Assembly (NCBI GenBank): GCA_900754275.1
Contig: CAAECF010000002.1
Location: forward strand, 1-40,766
Length of the DNA stretch: 40,766 nucleotides
From: an uncultured Collinsella sp.
GTDB taxonomy: Bacteria > Actinomycetota > Coriobacteriia > Coriobacteriales > Coriobacteriaceae
Reading direction: 5' to 3'
The notes under the pieces were generated by a model that saw only the letters and a program-made list of their open reading frames with translations, did no database searches and was not told the origin of the DNA. Position 1 is the first letter of the stretch. Every line of letters begins with the position of its first letter. A program made the translations under genes and the position numbers. This document shows, one piece after another, positions 1 to 7,670 of the stretch.

Positions 1-567
1 TCCGGTTCTCAAGGTGCACGCCTGCGCCGGTTCCCGGTTCGACCGGGCCGCGCGGCAAGGAGATATATTGCCAGACCGGAGGGGCGCCGGGGGCGGGAAT
101 CGCGCACTCCATATTTTGTTCACAAATGAATAGGTCCCTCAGTCGCATCACTGAGGTTAAAACTGAAGCATTGGCTTCTGATATTGGCGATGACCAGCTG
201 TTTTATGAGTATTGAGACATCGGTCATCTCTGGAGCGCTACTTTACCCCAAAGGCATCAGCTATTTGTTTCCCATCGGTAAAAGGCGGGTTTTGTTCGCC
301 AAGCGTTCTTATATATAGATAGATACGGGTTCGAACCCGTGCACCGGCAACAAAAAAGCGGCCGGCATCCGCCAGTCGCTTTTCTATTCTATGGTGGGCC
401 GTCAGGGGTTCAGCCTGCTTCGCAGGCGGCCGCTGCGGCGCTTTCGCGCCTTGCGCGCTGCGCTGGCAAACGCTCACGCGTTTCCTCAGCTCCGCGCCCT
501 TTCGGGTTCGAACCCGTGGCGCGGCAATAAAAAAGCGACCAACCGGAGTCGATCGCTTTCTATTCTA
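1..567. repeat. Non-coding patch of duplicated tRNA-tail cassettes
   Basis: No convincing gene is seen here. An approximately 86-bp unit occurs twice, at 326-411 and 503-587. Each unit has a palindromic T-arm-like sequence (CGGGTTCGAACCCGT), then an A-run hairpin terminator, then a copy of the tRNA-Lys 3' end on the minus strand. The second copy runs into the intact tRNA-Lys. The 91-bp spacer (412-502) is full of short GC hairpins such as GCCTGCTTCGCAGGC. A third, degraded T-arm-like stretch lies near 33-59. A 7-bp hairpin sits near 140-160. This is probably debris of tRNA-tail duplications; the mechanism is unknown. Confidence 0.7.
529..559 (-). terminator. Intrinsic terminator of tRNA-Lys
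   Basis: Read on the minus strand, a stem (AAAGCGA / TCGCTTT) is followed by a run of T immediately after the tRNA-Lys 3' end. A near copy of this terminator is at 352-384, as part of the duplicated cassette. Confidence 0.7.
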
Positions 568-643
568 TGGTGGGCCGTCAGGGGTTCGAACCCTGGACCT
601 TGGGATTAAAAGTCCCCTGCTCTGCCAGCTGAGCTAACGGCCC
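568..643 (-). tRNA. tRNA-Lys (anticodon TTT)
   Basis: A 76-nt cloverleaf on the minus strand with the acceptor stem GGGCCGT/ACGGCCC, a normal D-arm, the anticodon loop CTTTTAA (anticodon TTT, lysine), T-arm GGGTTCGAACCC and an encoded CCA. Its 3' end is duplicated at 392-411 without the rest of the tRNA. A promoter lies just upstream and a terminator just downstream, so it is probably a single-gene unit. Confidence 0.96.
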
Positions 644-652
644 GCGGGTGGC

Positions 653-681
653 ATTGTACCACGGTCTGGGACTATTCCCAA
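653..681 (-). promoter_or_regulatory. Probable promoter of tRNA-Lys
   Basis: On the minus strand TTGGGA (676-681) and TACAAT (653-658) are separated by 17 bp, and the -10 ends about 10 bp before the tRNA 5' end. The -35 element lies within the last codons of the upstream peptidase gene, so the promoter overlaps its stop codon. Confidence 0.6.
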
Positions 682-1952
682 CTCCATTGGCCGTTCTGGA
701 AAATCACAACTTCACGTCCATCAGGCGTAATGCCCGTAATATCGATGTCGTCCGTGCCGATCATAAAATCGACGTGCGTGCTCGAGACGTTAACACCATG
801 CTCCAGGAGCTCCTCCTTGGACATGTCGTACCCGCCCTCGATGCATTCGGGGAAACCGACACCTAGCGCGAGATGGCAGCTAGCGTTCTCGTCATAGAGC
901 GTATCGTAGAACAGAACACCACTTTCGCGGATCGGCGTGTTCTTGGAAATGAGCGCGACCTCTCCCAGGTGAGCAGCGCCCTCGTCAGTATCGATGATAC
1001 TTGCGAGCGTTGCCTTGCCCACGCGGGCGTCGTAGTCCACCACGCGGCCGCCCTCGAACTTAATCCAAAAATCGTCGACTTTATTGCCGTGGTGGATGAG
1101 CGGCATGGCCGAGTACACGATACCGTCGGCGCGCATGCGATCGGGCGAAGTGAAGACTTCCTCGGTGGGAATGTTGGGGAAGAAGGGGTGCCCATCGGGC
1201 GTCTTGCCCTTGCCGCCGGCCCACTCGTGACCCTTCGTCATGCCAATCGTCAGATCGGTTCCATTTGCCGCGGTGTAATGCAGGCAGTCGAAACGATTGT
1301 CGTTCAGGAAACGCAGGTTCTTTTCGAATGCGGCGTCATGGAGCTCCCAGTCGCTCTCTGGGTCCTGGCCATCGGCGCGAGCGGTGTGCAGAATCGCATT
1401 CCACAGCTTATAGATTGCAACCTCATCGGCGTCTCCCGGGAACACCTCGCGCGCCCAAGCCACGACCGGAGCGCCGGCGATGCACCACGGATTGATGTTG
1501 TAATCCAGTCCACGGCGGAAAACTTTGCACTGCGTGTTCTTTGCCTTAGAAGCTGCAGCGGGCTTAGCGGGATCGATGCCCTTAAGGGCGGCGGGGTCCG
1601 CACCCTCGATAAAGATAAAGCAGGCACCGTCCTGGGCCAGGGAATCCAGCTGCAGGCGCTTCCACTCGGGTGTCTGCTCAAAATAGCTTTTCTCGACATG
1701 CTCGTACGTGAGCCTCGTCACGGCATCATCGGCCCAGATGACCGTCACGTGGCCGGCGCCGGCAGCATAGGCCTCCGCGACCACCACGCGCGCAAACGGC
1801 GCGCACTCAACCGGAGACTGAACGACGACTTCCTGGCCGGGCTTAACGTTTACGCCCTTGCGGACAACCAGGCGCGCATAGTTTTTAATCTTGGGCTCCA
1901 GGGACTTCATACCCTCCAGGGCCTCTTCGACCGTCAGGGCAGCTCGAATCAT
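672..1952 (-). CDS. M29-family metallo-aminopeptidase
   Basis: A cytosolic aminopeptidase of the AmpS/AmpT/PepS type (MEROPS M29), removing N-terminal residues from peptides with a two-metal centre. The C-terminal half has the conserved acidic and histidine motifs expected of the family: NIPTEEVF, AAHLGEVAL, NASCHLALG and STHVDFMIG, which carry the likely metal-binding Glu, Glu, His and His-x-Asp residues. Length (426 residues) fits the family (about 400-415). The frame is open to an ATG at 1964, but the next ATG (1952) has GGAG six bases upstream, so I chose 1952. A terminator lies between it and the upstream gene, so it is probably transcribed alone. Substrate preference cannot be read from sequence. 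Confidence 0.9.
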   Translation of the reverse strand: MIRAALTVEEALEGMKSLEPKIKNYARLVVRKGVNVKPGQEVVVQSPVECAPFARVVVAEAYAAGAGHVTVIWADDAVTRLTYEHVEKSYFEQTPEWKRLQLDSLAQDGACFIFIEGADPAALKGIDPAKPAAASKAKNTQCKVFRRGLDYNINPWCIAGAPVVAWAREVFPGDADEVAIYKLWNAILHTARADGQDPESDWELHDAAFEKNLRFLNDNRFDCLHYTAANGTDLTIGMTKGHEWAGGKGKTPDGHPFFPNIPTEEVFTSPDRMRADGIVYSAMPLIHHGNKVDDFWIKFEGGRVVDYDARVGKATLASIIDTDEGAAHLGEVALISKNTPIRESGVLFYDTLYDENASCHLALGVGFPECIEGGYDMSKEELLEHGVNVSSTHVDFMIGTDDIDITGITPDGREVVIFQNGQWSWE

Positions 1953-1980
1953 GTGCCACTCCATCTATCTATAGAACAGT

Positions 1981-2013
1981 AAAAAGGCGCGCCGCAAAAA
2001 CGACGCGCCTTAT
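1981..2013 (-). terminator. Intrinsic terminator after the small membrane protein gene
   Basis: Stem AAGGCGCG / CGCGCCTT (1984-1991 with 2004-2011) followed on the minus strand by TTTTTA. It ends the purC-membrane protein unit. Confidence 0.75.
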
Positions 2014-2041
2014 ATCTTAGCGATAAGTATGTATGCAAACG

Positions 2042-2617
2042 CTACTTCTTCTTGGAGTCCTTCTTGTCCTCCTCGGCAGCTGCGCGCTCGATAAGAGCGT
2101 TGAGCTTGTTCTCGGACATGCCCTCGGCCTGCGCGCGGTACATGTTGCGCAAGGGACGAATACGAGCGAAGTCGTAGATAAAGTCACCTAGGATGATGAC
2201 ATAGGACAAAACGATGCCGACCATCTGGACAGGGCTGGACACCATGCCAGCGGGAGCGAAGTACAGCGAGGCCCAAATTGCCACGACGAGCACCATGCCA
2301 ATGGCGAGCACAATCCACCAGATGCGACGGCGCTTGGTGTAGTCCTCGTCCTGCTTGAGGAGGATATTCGACACCGTATAGATGCGGTCCTCCTTGGCGC
2401 GCTGCTTAGCCTTGCGGGCGCGCTTCTCCTCTTTAGAGAGGCCCTCGAGGTTCTCGCCCTTCTCGAGCTCTTTGCGGCGTGCCTTAGACGAAGCCGGCAC
2501 GACGCGAACGGAGCTCGCTGCTTGGCGGGCGGGCTTAGCAGATGCGGCAGACTTGCGCGCAACCCCGGTAACTTCGTGGGATTGCGTGCGCTTGTTCGTG
2601 GCGCTACGGGTACTCAC
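2042..2617 (-). CDS. Small membrane protein of unknown function, coupled to purC
   Basis: I do not recognise the family. The 191-residue product begins with about 95 residues rich in Lys, Arg, Ala and Ser, probably disordered and cytosolic. Two hydrophobic segments follow (about 110-130, WWIVLAIGMVLVV..., and about 138-155), then a basic, Glu/Lys-rich tail ending DKKDSKKK. The GTG start follows directly on the purC stop (TAA-GTG) and uses an AGGAG lying inside the end of purC, so translation is probably coupled. A terminator follows. Nothing suggests a role in purine synthesis beyond the shared transcript. Confidence 0.8.
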   Translation of the reverse strand: MSTRSATNKRTQSHEVTGVARKSAASAKPARQAASSVRVVPASSKARRKELEKGENLEGLSKEEKRARKAKQRAKEDRIYTVSNILLKQDEDYTKRRRIWWIVLAIGMVLVVAIWASLYFAPAGMVSSPVQMVGIVLSYVIILGDFIYDFARIRPLRNMYRAQAEGMSENKLNALIERAAAEEDKKDSKKK

Positions 2618-3505
2618 TTATGCGTTCTCCTTCATGCTTGTGAACTGGGAGCCCGTGATGATCTGGAAGGCCTCGCGATAGCGCTCGGACGTGCCATCGA
2701 TGACCTCGGCGGGCAGGTGCGGGGTCTCCCCCGTCATATCCCAGTTGGCCTTGAGCCAATTGCGGACGAATTGCTTGTCGTAGCTAGGCTGGATCTTGCC
2801 CTCCTCGTAGCTGGCAGCAGGCCAGAAACGGCTGGAGTCGGGCGTGAGACACTCGTCGATCAGCGTGACCTTGCCATCAATAACACCAAACTCGAACTTG
2901 GTGTCGGCAATGATGATGCCACGGGTCGCGGCGTACTCGGCGGCAGCCTTGTAGATCTTGAGGGAAAGGTCACGAATCTGCGTGGCGATGTCCTCGCCCA
3001 CGATCTCGCAGCAACGCTCGAACGAGATGTTCTCGTCGTGGTCACCGATCTCGGCCTTCGTGGACGGCGTGAACAGCGGCTCAGGAAGCTTGGAAGCCTC
3101 GGTCAGGCCCTCAGGCAGCTGGATGCCGCAGACGGTGCCGTTCTCGTCGTAGGTCTTCTTGCCCGAACCGGTCAGATAGCCGCGGACGATGCACTCGATA
3201 GGAATCGTCTGGGCCTTCTTAACCAGCATGGCGCGGCCAGCGAGGTAGTCACGATACTCAGCAAACTCCTCGGGGAACTCCGCCGGGTCGATGGAAACGA
3301 GATGGTTGGGGACGATGTCGGCAAACTTATCGAACCAGAATGCCGAGATGCGATTGAGTACCTCTCCCTTAAACGGAATCTCGTCGGGAAGAATGAAGTC
3401 GAACGCAGAAATGCGGTCGGTGGCGACCATCAGCAGGTTGTCACCGGCATCGTAAATATCACGAACCTTGCCACGGGAATCCGGACGACGCTCCATCGTT
3501 GTCAC
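2618..3505 (-). CDS. purC: SAICAR synthase (phosphoribosylaminoimidazole-succinocarboxamide synthase)
   Basis: Joins CAIR and aspartate using ATP, the eighth step of de novo purine synthesis in the cytosol. The sequence shows the N-terminal nucleotide-binding motif GKVRDIYDAGDN followed by VATDRISAFDF, then IPIECIVRGYLTGSGKKTY and the substrate-binding stretch TPSTKAEIGDHDENISFE. At about 295 residues it matches the longer eukaryote/actinobacterial-type enzyme. The frame is open to a GTG at 3514, but AAGGAG touches that codon. The GTG at 3505 has the same AAGGAG eight bases upstream and is the better start. purB, for the next step, lies 4 kb away in the same orientation. Confidence 0.94.
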   Translation of the reverse strand: MTTMERRPDSRGKVRDIYDAGDNLLMVATDRISAFDFILPDEIPFKGEVLNRISAFWFDKFADIVPNHLVSIDPAEFPEEFAEYRDYLAGRAMLVKKAQTIPIECIVRGYLTGSGKKTYDENGTVCGIQLPEGLTEASKLPEPLFTPSTKAEIGDHDENISFERCCEIVGEDIATQIRDLSLKIYKAAAEYAATRGIIIADTKFEFGVIDGKVTLIDECLTPDSSRFWPAASYEEGKIQPSYDKQFVRNWLKANWDMTGETPHLPAEVIDGTSERYREAFQIITGSQFTSMKENA

Positions 3506-3536
3506 GTGAGTCACTCCTTACCTAAATACGACAGAA

Positions 3537-3556
3537 ATGCGGGTTCTTTCCCGCAT
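3537..3556 (-). terminator. Weak terminator-like hairpin after the histidine kinase gene
   Basis: A perfect 7-bp stem (ATGCGGG / CCCGCAT) with a 6-nt loop lies between the kinase gene and purC. The T-tract on the minus strand is short (TTTC), so its efficiency is doubtful. Confidence 0.4.
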
Positions 3557-3614
3557 GTTTTCGCAAACTCGGAGCGGCAGGGACGCGGCCCCTCCTTCAC
3601 CGAATAGCGAAAAG

Positions 3615-5180
3615 CTAGTGCTCCATTGTAGTAGATGCCGCGTCTGCCGTGTGCTCGCGGGGCAGATGAATTGTAAAAGTCGTACCCTTTCCAAGCTCCG
3701 ACTCCACGGATATGTAGCCATGGTGACGCTCGACGATCTGCTTGGTCACGGCGAGGCCAACGCCCAGGCCGCCAGCTTCGCGGGCGCGGCTGGCATCGGC
3801 GCGCCAAAACCGCCCGAAGATGCGCGACAAATCGTCCTTGGCAATACCGATGCCGGTATCAGAAACGGCAATGCTGACGTGCTTGCGGTCACTGAGCACC
3901 GACACCACGACCCAACCGCCCTCGGGGGTGTAGCGCATGGCGTTGCTCATGAGGTTGATAACACATTGCGTGATCATGTCGGGATCGGCCTCGACGACAT
4001 CGTCGTGACCCTGGGTCTCGTCCGCAAAACGCAGGCGCAGATCGCGGTCGACAAACAGGCGCTCCTGGGCATTGACGATGGAACGCACGAAAGGAACCAT
4101 GTCCACCGGCTCAAGGTTGAGCGGAGCCGTGCTGTTTTCCATGCGCGACAGGTCGAGCATCTGCTGCACCAGACGAGCCAGGCGGCGCGTCTCGGAAGCA
4201 ACGGTCTCCAAATGCTCATCGTCGGTGGGATACACGCCATCCTGCATGGCCTCGACCGTTGCGAGCATGGCCATAAGCGGCGTGCGAAGCTCATGTGCAA
4301 CGTCTGAGGTCAGGCGCTTCTCGTGTTTCATATCCTTCTCGAGCGAAGTGGCCATCTCATCGAAGGTCTCACCCAGCTGATCGATCTCGTCATCACCGCG
4401 CAGTCCCGTGCGAGCCGACAGGTCGCCGTCACGGATTTGCTTTGCGGTACTGGTGATGCGATGAATCGGCTTGGTGAGCATGCGCGACACGAGCGATCCG
4501 ATAACGACCGAAATGCAGATTGCAACAACCGCGGCGAGGGCCATGGCGTTAAAGGTCTTCTCCCTAAACGCAGAGTCCGCCTTGGTGAGCAGAGCGTCGG
4601 AGCCGATGGCCCACAGCTTTACCTGTCCGACATGCTCGCCGGAAGACGTTACAATCTCGACGTTAGCAACGCTATCGGAGTCGGTTGGAGCAGACGAGAC
4701 CGGGCTATGCGATGCCCTCTTGCCGCTCGTGTCGTCGGTCGTAGCCTGGTTTTCGCGTACATCGGCGGTGGCGCTTGCCGAGGGCCAGGAATCGTCATAA
4801 ACGATCACGCCCTTTTTATTGACGACCTGCATGCCCAGATCGTCGGAAACCAAACTCGACGTTGCGACCGTGCGCAGTTCTCCCGCGGTCCAAGAGCCGT
4901 TTTCCTCATATGAGGTCGCCAACTTCTCGGCAGCGGAATTTGCGATTTCGACGATATTGGAGCGTGTGTAATCCGAAAAGACTGTGCCCCACACAACAGA
5001 GACAACGCCCACCAGCACCAATACTGTCATGAGCGATGTCAGAGCAAAAGCAAGTGCCATGCGCGAGGGATAGCTCATCGTTGGCCGTGAATCGGAACGA
5101 GGCGTGTTCCAACTAGCCTTGGAACCCGCCTCGCTCTCCTGCTTGTGCTTTTGTCCGATTTCAAAGCGCGCAGGTGTCAT
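3615..5180 (-). CDS. Sensor histidine kinase (HAMP, HisKA, HATPase)
   Basis: A membrane sensor kinase of 521 residues that phosphorylates the response regulator encoded just upstream. Order: cytosolic N-terminus (1-40), membrane segment (about 41-66), extracellular sensor region (about 67-207), second membrane segment (about 210-234), HAMP (about 235-290), H-box with likely phosphorylated His296 in AHELRTP, N-box NLMSNAMRYTP, G1 DTGIGIAKDD, F-box FGRFWRAD and G2 GGLGVGLA. The start lies 11 bp after the regulator stop and has AGGGA eight bases upstream, so the two form an operon. The sensor domain has no motif that identifies the signal. The Ser/Asp/Thr-rich stretch around 133-170 may be a flexible insert. 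Confidence 0.93.
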   Translation of the reverse strand: MTPARFEIGQKHKQESEAGSKASWNTPRSDSRPTMSYPSRMALAFALTSLMTVLVLVGVVSVVWGTVFSDYTRSNIVEIANSAAEKLATSYEENGSWTAGELRTVATSSLVSDDLGMQVVNKKGVIVYDDSWPSASATADVRENQATTDDTSGKRASHSPVSSAPTDSDSVANVEIVTSSGEHVGQVKLWAIGSDALLTKADSAFREKTFNAMALAAVVAICISVVIGSLVSRMLTKPIHRITSTAKQIRDGDLSARTGLRGDDEIDQLGETFDEMATSLEKDMKHEKRLTSDVAHELRTPLMAMLATVEAMQDGVYPTDDEHLETVASETRRLARLVQQMLDLSRMENSTAPLNLEPVDMVPFVRSIVNAQERLFVDRDLRLRFADETQGHDDVVEADPDMITQCVINLMSNAMRYTPEGGWVVVSVLSDRKHVSIAVSDTGIGIAKDDLSRIFGRFWRADASRAREAGGLGVGLAVTKQIVERHHGYISVESELGKGTTFTIHLPREHTADAASTTMEH

Positions 5181-5191
5181 ATGTGATTTCC

Positions 5192-5914
5192 CTATTTCTC
5201 GTCCGACTTATCGGTCTTGGCCGGAGCCTCGAAGCGATAGCCGACACCATGGACGGTGTAGAGCCACTTGGGCTTCTTGGGATCATCGCCCAGCTTGGCG
5301 CGAAGATTCTTCACGTGGCTATCGATGGTGCGCTCATAGCCCTCAAAGTCATACCCGAGCACTTTCTCGACCAGCTCCATGCGGTTATACACACGGCCGG
5401 GATGGCGGGCAAGCGTGGTGAGCAGCTTGAACTCGGAAGCCGTCAGATCGACTTCCTTGCCCTCGACCAAGATCTTGTGGCCCGAGATATCGATGACCAG
5501 ATCGCCGAAGTCGAGTACCTCGACGGCGGGCTCGTCGGCCTGATGGGCACGGCGGAACAGAGCGCGAACGCGGGCGACGAGCTCGCGCGGCGAGAACGGC
5601 TTAATCAGATAGTCGTCGGCGCCGAGCTCAAGACCGATAATACGGTCCTCGATCTCGCCCTTAGCCGTCAGCATGATGATGGGGACATCCGAGGTATCGC
5701 GAATGGTGCGGCAAACGCGCTCGCCGGGGATCTTGGGGAGCATAAGGTCGAGCACGACCAGGTCGAACTGATGCTTCTCGAACTCCTCGATCGCGGACTG
5801 GCCGTCGCCGACGCCCACAACCCAGTAGCCTTCGCGCTCGAGATAGGCAGCGACGGCGTCACGGATTGCCTTCTCATCCTCGACCAGCAGAATCTTTTTT
5901 GCATCTGAAGCCAT
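5192..5914 (-). CDS. OmpR/PhoB-family response regulator
   Basis: DNA-binding partner of the downstream kinase, 240 residues. The receiver domain (about 7-118) has the acidic pair VEDE near the start, phospho-accepting Asp56 in VVLDLMLP, Thr83 in MLTAKG and Lys105 in DYLIKPF. The C-terminal winged helix (about 135-230) has the family pattern LTASEFKLLTTLARHPGRV and a HVKNLRAKLGDD recognition region ending in VHGVGYRF. The frame extends to a TTG at 5935, but AGGGGGG lies eight bases before the ATG at 5914, so that start is preferred. Target genes cannot be read from the sequence. Confidence 0.94.
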   Translation of the reverse strand: MASDAKKILLVEDEKAIRDAVAAYLEREGYWVVGVGDGQSAIEEFEKHQFDLVVLDLMLPKIPGERVCRTIRDTSDVPIIMLTAKGEIEDRIIGLELGADDYLIKPFSPRELVARVRALFRRAHQADEPAVEVLDFGDLVIDISGHKILVEGKEVDLTASEFKLLTTLARHPGRVYNRMELVEKVLGYDFEGYERTIDSHVKNLRAKLGDDPKKPKWLYTVHGVGYRFEAPAKTDKSDEK

Positions 5915-5969
5915 AACACGGCCCCCCTGTCTCAATTAGCTAAGAACAAGCCCATTTTAACGCACCTGA

Positions 5970-6008
5970 GCCCGCCAGATGCCGCTATGACGCGGCAGCT
6001 CGGCGGGC
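5970..6008. other. Large GC-rich hairpin upstream of the response regulator
   Basis: Two arms (5970-5985 and 5992-6008) pair as GCCCGCC...TGCCGC with a short mismatched interior and a 6-nt loop. No T-run follows on either strand. It may be a leaky terminator for the lipoprotein gene or a leader structure for the two-component operon. Confidence 0.4.
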
Positions 6009-6067
6009 GGTACTCACAATTACAACGCGTTTATTCCCCTGTTGGCGCCTTTTTAACCCCTCTAAGC

Positions 6068-7279
6068 TTAAAGAGAGAATAGGCGTGCAGTGACTGTCTC
6101 TGGTATACCCTGGCTGTTGCGCACCGTGGCGTACGTAAGGAATGAGTCCGACTTTCCCGCCGTAGCTGGATAATCGCCATACTCCAAAGCGCGGTCGGGC
6201 GACAGCAGCGAGCCATAGGTCTTGGCAGAGGTGTCGATCAGGAAATGCGACGCCTGTACCTTAACAAGGTATTTATTCTTCTTGCCAGCCGCACATGCAA
6301 GCGGCTCGCGGGACAGGAAGAGATACGGCCCTCCCTCATTACCGATATACGTGCCCATGTTGCCCAGGCTGCCCACGCCACTATAGGCCGCCTCGATAGA
6401 AAACACGAAGGTATCGCCCATATATACGGCCTCGAAAGGCGAGACTGACGAGGGAAGAACTAGCTGGGCACGTTTGGTGTTGTTGCCGTCGGTCAGATCG
6501 ATTGCCGTTATGCCGTAGTAGACGCCCTCGTCGTTGCGGACACGCGGCGAGATGGTCAAAATGCCGTCGCTCGCGCGCGGGGCCGATGCAAAGCGGCCCG
6601 TCGATTTCCAAATTACCTCGGCCTTGGATTCATCAAGCGAGCGACGATAGCAAAACGAATCACTACTCGTTTTATTGCCGCCTGCCGAAGGCATTTTATA
6701 CCAGATGACCGATGACCCGAACGCCGTGAACAGGGGCGGATCATAGTCCTTGCCACCTCGATCGAGCTCAACCACGTCGCCAGAGAGCGAAGCGCCCGAC
6801 AGATTTTGAGCGTAGAGCTTCCACGATGAATTGGCAAAGTTCATCTCAACCCACGCGAATACGCCGTCGCCGGCACGGACATCGTAGAATGCATATCCCG
6901 TGCCCTCGATAGGATCCTCGATTAATGTGGTAAGCGAGCCATCACCCAGGTTGAGCACACCGAGTGTGTTGGCGTGCAGCGCCGATGCGGGCGCCATCAT
7001 CGCCGCGGCGTAATCGCCGTCGCAGTAGTACAGCAGCGTACCCAGAGGCAGCGTCCACGACGCCGCCGGCTCAAGATCGATGTCGACTGCCTCGTACTCA
7101 TCCGTAATCGAGATGATCTTGGAATCGTCCTTGATAACCTGCGGCTCGCCGGCGGCATCATCGCTGGTGCCCGTTTTTTTCGAGCATCCGGCAAGTACCG
7201 TGGCAGCGCCCGCGGCAGCCCCACCGAGTACGAAGCCGCGACGCGATATTCCGTTCTTGATGTGATCGGCGATACCCAT
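6068..7279 (-). CDS. Tat-exported lipoprotein of unknown function
   Basis: The 403-residue product starts with a twin-arginine signal (SRRGFV at 12-17), a hydrophobic Ala/Gly stretch and the lipobox LAGC, so Cys32 is the likely lipidated residue and the mature protein sits outside the membrane. The body has repeated patterns of beta-strands and short turns (for example DGVFAWVEMN, GSSVIWYKMP, DTFVFSIEAA), which would fit a beta-propeller. That fold is a guess. No catalytic motif is recognised. Its ATG overlaps the stop of the upstream TSCPD gene (TAATG), indicating translational coupling. Use of the Tat route suggests folding before export, perhaps with a cofactor. Confidence 0.85.
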   Translation of the reverse strand: MGIADHIKNGISRRGFVLGGAAAGAATVLAGCSKKTGTSDDAAGEPQVIKDDSKIISITDEYEAVDIDLEPAASWTLPLGTLLYYCDGDYAAAMMAPASALHANTLGVLNLGDGSLTTLIEDPIEGTGYAFYDVRAGDGVFAWVEMNFANSSWKLYAQNLSGASLSGDVVELDRGGKDYDPPLFTAFGSSVIWYKMPSAGGNKTSSDSFCYRRSLDESKAEVIWKSTGRFASAPRASDGILTISPRVRNDEGVYYGITAIDLTDGNNTKRAQLVLPSSVSPFEAVYMGDTFVFSIEAAYSGVGSLGNMGTYIGNEGGPYLFLSREPLACAAGKKNKYLVKVQASHFLIDTSAKTYGSLLSPDRALEYGDYPATAGKSDSFLTYATVRNSQGIPETVTARLFSL

Positions 7280-7542
7280 TAGGCGATCTCGGCGCGAGCG
7301 GCCTCGATAGCGCGTGTAAGCTGGTCGGCGCAGGAGGTCTTTTTCATACCGCAGGTATTACCGGCGAGAACCTCGATTACGCGATCGGCAGGAGCGCCCT
7401 CGACCAGCTTGGAGATAGCCTTGAGATTGCCGTCGCAGCCGCCGGTAAATTCAACGCCCATCACCTTGTTGCCGTCATCGGAAAGGTCAAGGTGAATATT
7501 GCGAGCACACACGCCCTGAGGCTTGTAATCAAACGAAATCAT
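7279..7542 (-). CDS. TSCPD domain protein (TIGR03905-like)
   Basis: An 87-residue protein consisting of one TSCPD domain, the small Cys-rich module also found at the C-terminus of some ribonucleotide reductases. Conserved features are the N-terminal GVCARNIHLDL, the central VEFTGGCDGNLKAISKLVEG and the C-terminal GNTCGMKKTSCADQLTRAI. The four cysteines could bind a metal; this is inferred from the family. The start has GAGAGGGG five bases upstream. It is the first gene of a two-gene unit with the Tat lipoprotein. The role of stand-alone TSCPD proteins is not established. Confidence 0.88.
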   Translation of the reverse strand: MISFDYKPQGVCARNIHLDLSDDGNKVMGVEFTGGCDGNLKAISKLVEGAPADRVIEVLAGNTCGMKKTSCADQLTRAIEAARAEIA

Positions 7543-7606
7543 GCGATCCCCTCTCAGAATGTTATTCGAGACGACTATTATCCCCGTCGTTCCCTAAATG
7601 CAACGA

Positions 7607-7644
7607 GGCGCTTTGCCGGCAACACACATTACCAGCAAAGCGCC
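7607..7644 (-). terminator. Hairpin after purB
   Basis: A perfect 10-bp stem (GGCGCTTTGC / GCAAAGCGCC) with an 18-nt loop lies between purB and the TSCPD gene. It lacks a clear T-run on the minus strand, so it may be a weak terminator or a 3'-end stabiliser. Confidence 0.45.
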
Positions 7645-7670
7645 CTAAAAAGCTAACGTTATGCCCGAGC

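Noticed and set aside
126..215. 29-codon frame starting ATG (MNRSLSRITEVK...) ending at 215
   Set aside because: No Shine-Dalgarno, too short to judge, inside a patch of repeat debris; possibly the tail of a lost gene but not supported.
326..340. Possible complete tRNA genes at the T-arm-like palindromes (326, 503, 9373)
   Set aside because: Only a T-arm-like palindrome is present; no acceptor, D-arm or anticodon arm can be built around it.
873..1982. Long plus-strand frame opposite the M29 aminopeptidase
   Set aside because: Antisense shadow caused by GC-rich codons; no start signal and no family resemblance, while the minus strand encodes clear M29 motifs.
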